NCBI RefSeq assembly: GCF_029382225.1
Contig: NZ_JARLTC010000019.1
Span: forward strand, 62,001 to 126,000
Length of the DNA: 64,000 nucleotides
Origin: Spongiactinospora sp. TRM90649
GTDB taxonomy: Bacteria > Actinomycetota > Actinomycetes > Streptosporangiales > Streptosporangiaceae
Direction: 5' to 3'
Under the pieces are notes generated by a model that did no database searches, was not told where the DNA came from, and worked only from the letters and a program-made list of their open reading frames with translations. This document shows, in pieces, positions 57,952-64,000 of the stretch (position 1 is its first letter; the number at the start of each line of letters is the position of its first letter). The position numbers and the translations under genes are program-made.

Positions 57952-59451
57952 CTAGGCGACCGGGGCCGTCGGCCGGTCGGCCGGGGGCGTGAAGTCCGGC
58001 GCCACGCCCAGTTCGGCCAGCCAGCTCCGCAGGCCGGGGACCGACGACGGGTCGCTCGCCACCTTGGCGGCGTAGTGGGTCAGCGAGACCTCCTCGCCGT
58101 CGGTGTAGAACAGCCTGGCCGGGCCCGACCACGACAGCCGCCAGCGGGCCTCGCCGTGCCTGATCAGCACCGCTTCGAGCGCCTGCCCGAGCACCCCGCC
58201 GACCAGCGTCGGCGACGGCTTCCAGCCGAGCTGCAGCAGTTCCCGCTCCAGGGCCGTGACCTGCCCCCTGGCCAGCGCCTCGAAGGCGGCGTCCAGGTAC
58301 GGCAGCGGCGTGCCCATCACCCGCTGCCCCGCCACGGAGAGGTCGTGCAGCGCCTCCGCGTTGCGCAGCTCGTACATCCCGGAGGCGACCATGTCGTCCC
58401 ACGACACCGGCCGCAGCCCGGTCAGCGCCTGCGGCGACCAGATCGTGTTCTCCACCGCCCCGGCGGCCACGGCGGGGTCGGCCAGCAGCGCGGTGGCCGG
58501 ACGCCGGTCGGGGGCGTGCGGGGGATCCGGCAGCGCGGCGATGGCCGCCCGCCGCTCGGCCAGGCTCGGGTGCGAGTCGTAGGGCGAGGTCTCCGCCGGT
58601 TCCCGCGCGGCCGTGGCCAGCTCGGCCCGCCTGGCCGGTTCGGCCATCATCGCCTGGAAGCCGGACATGACCTGCCCGGGACGGTTGCCGCCAGCGCCGG
58701 ACATGCTCATGTAGGAGTCCATGTACATCCGCCAGCCCAGCGCGGTGAACTCGATCTTGTCCAGCGCCTGGCCCATCGCCGCGCGCCCGGCGATGGCCAC
58801 CGCCATCTGGTCGGCCTCCAGTTCCTGGCGGCGTGAGACGGCGAGCGACACCCGCAGGTACACCTTGGCGTAGGCGACGAAGACGCGCCGCAGGATCGGA
58901 TGCCGTCCGAGGTGCTCCACCGTCGTGAGCAGCGCGACCCGGCCCCGGTAGACGGGCGCGCCCAGGCGGGTGTGCGCGCCTGAGTAGTGGCCGAGCTCGT
59001 GGCCCAGCACCGCCCGCAGCTCGTCGACGGTGAGCACGGACAGCAGCGGCAGCCCGATGTACATCCGGCGGCGGGTGGCGCGCAGGCCGAGCAGCCGGGT
59101 GTCCTCGGCGACCGCCGCGTTCACCTCTGCGACCAGGCGGATCTCGTCCGGCGGGGCGGTGCGCACGCGCTGGGCCAGCTCCTCGACCGTCCGCCACAGC
59201 ACCGGCTCGCGCGACCGGTCCACGACGACGCCCGGCTCCTCGCCCCCCATCTTCTTGCTGACCATCCACAGCGCCCTGACCAGCGCCGCCGCGGCGAGTG
59301 TGAACAGGGCGGCGAGCTGGACGCCGCGCCCGTGCAGATCGACGAACAGGTAGACGTCGAAGAAGACGGCGGCGGCCAAGACGAGCCCGACCAGCACGTA
59401 GAAGCCTGCCAGCAGGGCGAAGGCCAGAGCGGCGCGCAGGGCGATGGTCAT
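57952..59451 (-). CDS. M48-family membrane metalloprotease
   Basis: This 499-residue protein has two N-terminal hydrophobic segments (about 5-30 and 45-65). The M48 zinc motif is GHELGHYSGAH near residue 151, with the third ligand in RRQELEADQMAVAIAG. HtpX and Ste24-type M48 proteases degrade or process membrane proteins. The C-terminal 180 residues (from about 320) are outside the usual catalytic core and unassigned. It lies between the two kinase pairs and converges on the second WD40 kinase with a 23-base gap. A link to the kinases is inferred from position only. Confidence 0.85.
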   Translation of the reverse strand: MTIALRAALAFALLAGFYVLVGLVLAAAVFFDVYLFVDLHGRGVQLAALFTLAAAALVRALWMVSKKMGGEEPGVVVDRSREPVLWRTVEELAQRVRTAPPDEIRLVAEVNAAVAEDTRLLGLRATRRRMYIGLPLLSVLTVDELRAVLGHELGHYSGAHTRLGAPVYRGRVALLTTVEHLGRHPILRRVFVAYAKVYLRVSLAVSRRQELEADQMAVAIAGRAAMGQALDKIEFTALGWRMYMDSYMSMSGAGGNRPGQVMSGFQAMMAEPARRAELATAAREPAETSPYDSHPSLAERRAAIAALPDPPHAPDRRPATALLADPAVAAGAVENTIWSPQALTGLRPVSWDDMVASGMYELRNAEALHDLSVAGQRVMGTPLPYLDAAFEALARGQVTALERELLQLGWKPSPTLVGGVLGQALEAVLIRHGEARWRLSWSGPARLFYTDGEEVSLTHYAAKVASDPSSVPGLRSWLAELGVAPDFTPPADRPTAPVA

Positions 59452-59640
59452 CGGGGGAGGACTCCACAGGAGAGGGGGCGTTCCACAGCAAACTAGTGGA
59501 GGCCGGCGAGCACTACGAAGTCGCGACTCGCCGGTCAGCGTTCTGCAAGCGGACTGCCAGCGCCGTGCGCCATTCTGTGGATGTGAGCACGAGCGCGACC
59601 GCCTGACCGCACACTGGAGCGCCACCTGAGAGGTGCCATC

Positions 59641-59829
59641 ATGTGCCAGCACCAGCCGACCTGCCCCAGCGCCTACTCCCCTGACCGGGAAGCGTCCCAC
59701 GTGATCGCATCGCACCCCGACCAGGGGTGGAGCCTGCTCTGCAACGGCATCCTGCTGTTCGAGGACACCGGGCTGCTACTGCCGGACGGCTCAGTGGTGG
59801 CTCCACACCGGGCGCCCGTCGCCGCCTGA
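59641..59829 (+). CDS. DUF5999 family small protein
   Basis: This 62-residue protein matches DUF5999 along its whole length: MCQHQPTCPSAYSPDREASH, then HPDQGWSLLCNGILLFEDTG and LLPDGSVVAPHR. The conserved N-terminal Cys/His pattern (CQHQPTC) may bind a metal. The family is found in actinomycetes and has no known function. GAGAGGTG precedes the ATG. Confidence 0.85.
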   Translation: MCQHQPTCPSAYSPDREASHVIASHPDQGWSLLCNGILLFEDTGLLLPDGSVVAPHRAPVAA

Positions 59830-60059
59830 GCGACGGCCTCGCACGACCTCCCCGGAATCGCGGTGATCCCGCACGCGGTGCCCGGCGACCTGCCTTTCGC
59901 GGAGGCAGGCAGGACGCCTCGCCCGCCCCGGAGCCGGTACGGCTCCTCATCGCCGATGCGGCTCCCTGCCGCGTGCCCGGGGCAGGGAGCCGCGTGGCAT
60001 GCCCCGGCGCTCGCGCGGGTAAGCCTCACGCCGGGGGGCGCTTTCGACTGGGGGACACC

Positions 60060-60305
60060 GTGGCACGCTGTGAGACCTGCGGAAACGACTACGACATGGC
60101 CTTCGAGATCCGCGCGCAGGGGGCGACGCACGTCTTCGACTCCTTCGAGTGCGCGATCCAGCGGATGGCGCCGGTGTGCGAGCACTGCGGCTGCCGGGTG
60201 ATCGGGCACGGCGTGCAGGCCGGGAACCGCTGGTTCTGCTGCGCGCACTGCGCCCGCGAGGAGGGCACCGACGCCATCGTTGACCGCGTCGCCGCGCCCG
60301 CCTGA
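60060..60305 (+). CDS. Small cysteine-rich zinc-ribbon (prokaryotic metallothionein-like) protein
   Basis: This 81-residue protein has three Cys pairs: CETCGNDYDMAFEI, then CEHCGCRVIGHGV, then WFCCAHCAREEG. It resembles small actinomycete proteins often labelled metallothionein-like or TRASH-type, which bind zinc or similar ions. The GTG at 60060 (VARCETCGN) has GGGGGA upstream. It converges on the kinase gene with a 4-base gap. The metal and role are inferred. Confidence 0.78.
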   Translation: MARCETCGNDYDMAFEIRAQGATHVFDSFECAIQRMAPVCEHCGCRVIGHGVQAGNRWFCCAHCAREEGTDAIVDRVAAPA

Positions 60306-60309
60306 GGCG

Positions 60310-62229
60310 TCACTTCGCGGTGAACCACAGGACGACGTCGTCCAGCTCGGCCGGCGGCGCCTCGGCGAGCGTCCGCACGGCCCTGCCGCGCAGGTCCAGC
60401 ATCACCACCCGGCTCCTGCGCTCGCCGGGGACGGTGGCGAGCAGGTGCCGGTCGTCCAGCCAGCCGTGGACGCGGGCCCGCTCCGGAATGTCGATCTTGG
60501 CTCGCCGGGTCCCGGTGGCCGCGTCCCACAGGCAGACGTTCTCCCCCGACACGTCCGGGCAGGTCGTGGCGAACACCGTCCCGGCCGTGGTCGTCGTGGC
60601 GTTCGACTGGATCAGCGCGCCGACGCCGGGGAAGGTCCGCAGCACCTTGCCGCCGAGGTCGAGGACGGCGACCGCGTCGCCCGCCGCCTGGTGCAGCACC
60701 GTCTCGCCGTCCGGGCCCCACAGGTACGCCGAGTCGTGGCCCTGCGGGAGCGGCACCGCCCTGGCGGTCCTGGCGGCCGGATCGACGACGATGAAGCCCT
60801 CGGTCCGTTTCGCCCGGGCGTCCGGGTAGATCGTCAGCAGCAGCGCGCGGCCGTCGCCCCGCCACCGGACATGCCCGGCGCTCTTCGGCTTGGTCACGGT
60901 CCTGATCTGCACGTCCTGGCCGGTCAGGCGGTCGGTGAGGCGGATCGTCTCGAAGTCGGAGCGGGTGAGCCTGGCCCCGGAGAGCGCGGCCACGTAGGCC
61001 CCTCCCGGAGAGGCCACCGGATCCTGGAACCCGCCGTAGTAGGCGAACCGGCGCGAGCGGGGATCGCGCAGGTACGACGGCCAGCCGAGGGTCTGGTCGC
61101 GCCGGTCGACGTAGGTCGAGACCCAGACCGGGTCGGCGGCGTTCTCGTGCAGGGTGAGGGCGGTGTCTGGCAGGGTCAGCTCGGACGTGGAGGTCTCCGG
61201 CATCCTCCCGCCCCTGGGTAACGGGGGCGGCGGCGCGGACGTGCGCGCGGCCACCGGCACGGGCGGGTCCGGCGGGCGCAGCAGGAAGAACCCGGCCGCG
61301 ACGGCGAGCGCCAGCACGGCGGTCACGGCGGCCACGACGACCGGCGTCCGGCGGCGGCGCGGGGGAGGGGCGGCCGACTCACGTCCTTCGGCCAGCAGCC
61401 GCACTTCGGGCACCGGATGGCCGAGCAGGGCCAGCAGCGCCCGCGTGGCCGTGGGGCGCTCGGCGGGGTCCTTGGCCAGGCAGCGCAGCACCAGGTCGCG
61501 CAGTTCGCCGTCCAGGTCGCCCAGCTCGGGGCGGCCGTTCAGGATGTTGCCGATCACCACGGGCAGCGCGCCGCCGCCGAACGGCGGCCGGCCGGTCGCC
61601 GCGCACACGATCGTCGAGGCCCAGGCGAACAGGTCGGCGGGCGGCCCCGCCCGCTGACCGGCGAACTGCTCGGGGGCCATGAACGGCGGCGTGCCGACCA
61701 GGCCCTCGGCGGCCGGTTCGGTGGCGTCCAGCGCCCGCGAGATGCCGAAGTCGATCACGCGCGGACCCTCGCGGCTGAGCAGCACGTTGCCCGGCTTGAA
61801 GTCCTGGTGCACCACCCCGGCCTGGTGGATCGCGGCGAGCGCGGTGAGCGTCCCGATCGCCACCCGGCGCAGCTCCGCCCCGCGCACCGGGCCGTGCTCC
61901 TTGATCACCCGCGCCAGGCTCGGCCCGTCCACGAACTCGCTCACGATGTACGGCACGCCGCCCGACTCGCCGGTGTCGAGCACCTGGGCGGTGCAGAACG
62001 CCTTCACCCGGCGGGCGAGACCGATCTCCTTGGCCAGCGCGCCGGCGGTGTCGCCTCCTTCCAGGTCGGCCCGGATCACCTTGACGGCGACTCGCCTGCC
62101 GCCGTCGCCCTCGCCGAGGTAGACCACGCCCTGTCCGCCGCTGCCCAGCCTGCCGGTGATGCGGTAGCCGCCGACCAGCGCCGGATCTCCCGGCTGGAGC
62201 GGCGCGGGGAACGGCGGGGCGGCGTTCAT
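60310..62229 (-). CDS. Transmembrane Ser/Thr kinase with beta-propeller-like outer domain
   Basis: This 639-residue kinase has LGSGGQGVVYLGE, VAVKVI and an intact DFGIS. The catalytic loop reads HQDFKPGN rather than HRDLKPxN, so it is a non-RD kinase and probably does not depend on activation-loop phosphorylation. A membrane helix lies at about 296-318, then a proline-rich linker and a 300-residue outer domain with propeller-like repeats (YLWGPDGETVLHQ, VCLWDAATGTRRA, VVMLDLRGRAVR). There is no nSTAND-like segment. Its ATG overlaps the TGA of the upstream kinase gene (ATGA), so the two are translationally coupled. Confidence 0.9.
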   Translation of the reverse strand: MNAAPPFPAPLQPGDPALVGGYRITGRLGSGGQGVVYLGEGDGGRRVAVKVIRADLEGGDTAGALAKEIGLARRVKAFCTAQVLDTGESGGVPYIVSEFVDGPSLARVIKEHGPVRGAELRRVAIGTLTALAAIHQAGVVHQDFKPGNVLLSREGPRVIDFGISRALDATEPAAEGLVGTPPFMAPEQFAGQRAGPPADLFAWASTIVCAATGRPPFGGGALPVVIGNILNGRPELGDLDGELRDLVLRCLAKDPAERPTATRALLALLGHPVPEVRLLAEGRESAAPPPRRRRTPVVVAAVTAVLALAVAAGFFLLRPPDPPVPVAARTSAPPPPLPRGGRMPETSTSELTLPDTALTLHENAADPVWVSTYVDRRDQTLGWPSYLRDPRSRRFAYYGGFQDPVASPGGAYVAALSGARLTRSDFETIRLTDRLTGQDVQIRTVTKPKSAGHVRWRGDGRALLLTIYPDARAKRTEGFIVVDPAARTARAVPLPQGHDSAYLWGPDGETVLHQAAGDAVAVLDLGGKVLRTFPGVGALIQSNATTTTAGTVFATTCPDVSGENVCLWDAATGTRRAKIDIPERARVHGWLDDRHLLATVPGERRSRVVMLDLRGRAVRTLAEAPPAELDDVVLWFTAK

Positions 62230-64000
62230 CGGCGGGCCGCGGGGCCGAACTGCATCGCGGCCTTGAGCGGCACCACGTCGGCCAGCACCCGTTTGGTGAC
62301 GCCGAGGAAGTCGATCACCTTGACCTGCTGGGCCTTCTTCGCCTTTCCCTTCACCGGGTCCTGCACGAGCAGGTGGTTCTCGTTGAACCAGCCGAGGAGC
62401 TGGCTCTCCTCGCCGGCGTCGACGGTGGCCCTGCGGTCACCGGTCTTGGTGTCCCAGACGCAGTAGTGCTCCTCGTCGGGGCACACGGTGACGAACTGGG
62501 CGCCGGAGGGGGAGAACCAGTCGCGGGAGCGCGGCTTGCCGACCCAGTGCAGGGTCCGGATCACCTGGCCGGAGAGGTTGTAGTACTCCAGACCGTTGCG
62601 CTTGCCGTCCCAGTAGCCCCTGGCGACCGTGCCGTCCGGGGTGAAGGTGAAGGCCAGCGCCGCGTCGTTGGTGTACTCCGTCTCCACGTAGGTGGCCTTC
62701 CTGGTCCGCACGTCCACGACCACGAAACCCACGTTGGCCTCGGGCTCCTTGCCGTTGAGCACGGAAAGCAGGAGCCGGCCGCCGTCCCTGGACCACACCG
62801 GGTACACGGTGGTCATCGGCTTCTTGACGGTGGAGACGGTGAACTGCTCGCCCGTCTCCGGCCTGACGAACTTCACCAGGTCGGTGTCGGAGTTCTGGAA
62901 CTTCAGCCACGGGTTCAGCGCCACCCACGCGCCGTCCGGCGAGAGGACCGGCTCCTCCCCGCTGGCGACCTGCTTGAAGGCGCCGGTCCGGTCGCGGGCG
63001 TAGGCGCCGAACTTGCCGGTCGTCTCCAGGTACGCTTGCAGCCGCACCGGATCGCGGGGGTGCTCGTGCAGGGTGACCTTCGCCCCGGTCAGCTCGACGT
63101 CGTTCGCCGCCTTCTTCTCCACGGCGGCCCACGGCGCGACCGTGGTGCTCGGGGTGATGTCGGGCGCGGCCGTGACGACGGCGGGGTCGGGGGTGGGGCG
63201 TCCCTGGGTTCCCGTCGCGGCGACGTTCCCCGCGGCCCGATCGGGGACCAGGAAGTAGACGCCCGCGCCCGCCACGAGCGCCCCGGCCACGAAGGCGGCG
63301 GTGGCCGTCAGCAGGCCACGGCTCCGCCTGGCGGGCGCGGTCTCCCGGCTCGCCGGGGCCGGGGTGACGCCCACCTGGGAGGTGAGCACGTTCGGGTCGC
63401 CCACCAGCCGGAGCAGCGCGTCGCTGGCGGACGGCCGGCCCTCCGGGTCCTTCGCCAGGCAGGCGGCGATCAGCCGGTGCAGCTCCCCGAGGTCGGGCAG
63501 CTCGGGTTCGGCGTTGACGACCCGGTTGACCGTCCCCGCCATCGACCCGCCGTCGAACGGCGAGCGCCCGGCCGCCGCGAACGCCATGGTCGCGGCCCAG
63601 GAGAAGACGTCGGCGGCGGGGGAGGGCGCGGCCCCGTCGAGGCGTTCGGGGGCCGTGTAGGCGGGCGGCTCGACCTTGCGGGTGATCCCGGAGGCCGAGG
63701 CCGCCATCGCCCTGGCCACCCCGAAGTTGATCACTCGCGGCCCGTCCGGCCCGAGCACCACGTTGCCCGGCCGCAGGTCGCCGTGGACCATCCCGGCCTG
63801 GTGGATGGCCACCAGCGCGGTCATCGTCCCCACCGCCAGCCGGTGCAGCCCGACCCCGACGATCCCGCCCCCGGTGTGCGCGAGCGTCTGCCCGTCGATG
63901 TACTCGCTCACCACGTAGAGCCGGTCCTCGTGGACCCCGGTCGCCAGGACCCGCGCGGTGTAGAACGCGGAGAATCCCTGCAGCGGCTGGATGACCTCCC
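62226..64000 (-). CDS. Kinase-fold membrane protein with degenerate catalytic motifs, 5' end outside the window
   Basis: The reading frame is open to the right edge, so the N-terminal lobe is missing. The visible part has YVVSEYIDGQ, then a catalytic loop HGDLRPGN (Lys replaced by Arg) and INFGVARAM where DFG is expected (Asp replaced by Asn). Loss of the magnesium-binding aspartate suggests a pseudokinase. A membrane helix (LLTATAAFVAGALVAGAGVY) and an outer propeller-like domain (VLSPDGAWVALNPW, YPVWSRDGGRLLLS, YCVWDTKTGDRRA) follow. It is coupled by an ATGA overlap to the active-looking kinase at 60310, and may regulate it. Confidence 0.85.
   Translation of the reverse strand, partial: EVIQPLQGFSAFYTARVLATGVHEDRLYVVSEYIDGQTLAHTGGGIVGVGLHRLAVGTMTALVAIHQAGMVHGDLRPGNVVLGPDGPRVINFGVARAMAASASGITRKVEPPAYTAPERLDGAAPSPAADVFSWAATMAFAAAGRSPFDGGSMAGTVNRVVNAEPELPDLGELHRLIAACLAKDPEGRPSASDALLRLVGDPNVLTSQVGVTPAPASRETAPARRSRGLLTATAAFVAGALVAGAGVYFLVPDRAAGNVAATGTQGRPTPDPAVVTAAPDITPSTTVAPWAAVEKKAANDVELTGAKVTLHEHPRDPVRLQAYLETTGKFGAYARDRTGAFKQVASGEEPVLSPDGAWVALNPWLKFQNSDTDLVKFVRPETGEQFTVSTVKKPMTTVYPVWSRDGGRLLLSVLNGKEPEANVGFVVVDVRTRKATYVETEYTNDAALAFTFTPDGTVARGYWDGKRNGLEYYNLSGQVIRTLHWVGKPRSRDWFSPSGAQFVTVCPDEEHYCVWDTKTGDRRATVDAGEESQLLGWFNENHLLVQDPVKGKAKKAQQVKVIDFLGVTKRVLADVVPLKAAMQFGPAARR

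Noticed and set aside
59830-60059. A coding extension joining the DUF5999 gap to the Cys-rich protein
   Set aside because: The in-frame sequence before 60060 has no family similarity and a weak codon pattern, while the GTG at 60060 has a good ribosome site and matches the expected N-terminus.

Overview
The window is high-GC DNA with strong third-position G/C bias, frequent GTG starts and GGAGG-type ribosome sites. Gene content (class II ribonucleotide reductase with NrdR, LexA divergent from a LysM protein, GuaB1, DUF1707, DUF4192, DUF5999, LigB-type ligase, WD40 Ser/Thr kinases, a 10-methyl fatty acid gene pair) points to a filamentous actinomycete, most likely of the Streptosporangiales (Nonomuraea, Streptosporangium or Microbispora type). 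That placement is inference from gene content, not from a marker gene. I see no integrase, transposase, phage gene or CRISPR array; the window reads as chromosomal core plus accessory signalling genes.

Left part (1-25 kb): the start of a selenium-binding protein gene, a YfbK-like von Willebrand A lipoprotein, tRNA-Ala(GGC), a leucine-rich-repeat protein, two efflux-type MFS transporters beside an ArsR-type and a GlxA-type regulator, a PTH2-type peptidyl-tRNA hydrolase, an accessory FtsH, a scar of two decayed genes (ABC ATPase and GNAT), Maf, an EI24 protein, DUF4192, a DUF1707 protein, and a minus-strand run of GuaB1, a stress protein and ATP-dependent DNA ligase.

Middle part (25-50 kb): an alpha-methylacyl-CoA racemase, a Ser/Thr kinase with an extracellular sensor, a two-gene operon for 10-methyl branched fatty acids (FAD reductase plus methyltransferase), and a lipid or terpenoid oxidation set (acyl-CoA ligase divergent from a GMC oxidoreductase and two tandem cytochromes P450). 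Next come leuS with a leader that looks like an attenuator, a PLP lyase/aminotransferase, a HemK-like methyltransferase, lexA with its divergent LysM partner, and nrdR-nrdJ with promoter and NrdR boxes.

Right part (50-64 kb): a signalling island. Two tandem paralogous kinases fuse a Ser/Thr kinase, an nSTAND-type helical segment, one membrane helix and a WD40 propeller, and carry the same upstream promoter-like element. They converge on an M48 membrane protease. Two small conserved proteins follow, then two overlapping minus-strand kinases with beta-propeller-like outer domains, one of which has lost the DFG aspartate. Two small unrecognised ORFs lie upstream of a double-domain Lrp regulator at the left edge of the island.

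The observations I rate highest are the Leu-Leu-Leu leader peptide and intrinsic terminator before leuS, the shared promoter element and architecture of the WD40 kinases, the gene-conversion pattern in the two P450s, and the small-ORF pair at 50.2-50.6 kb.
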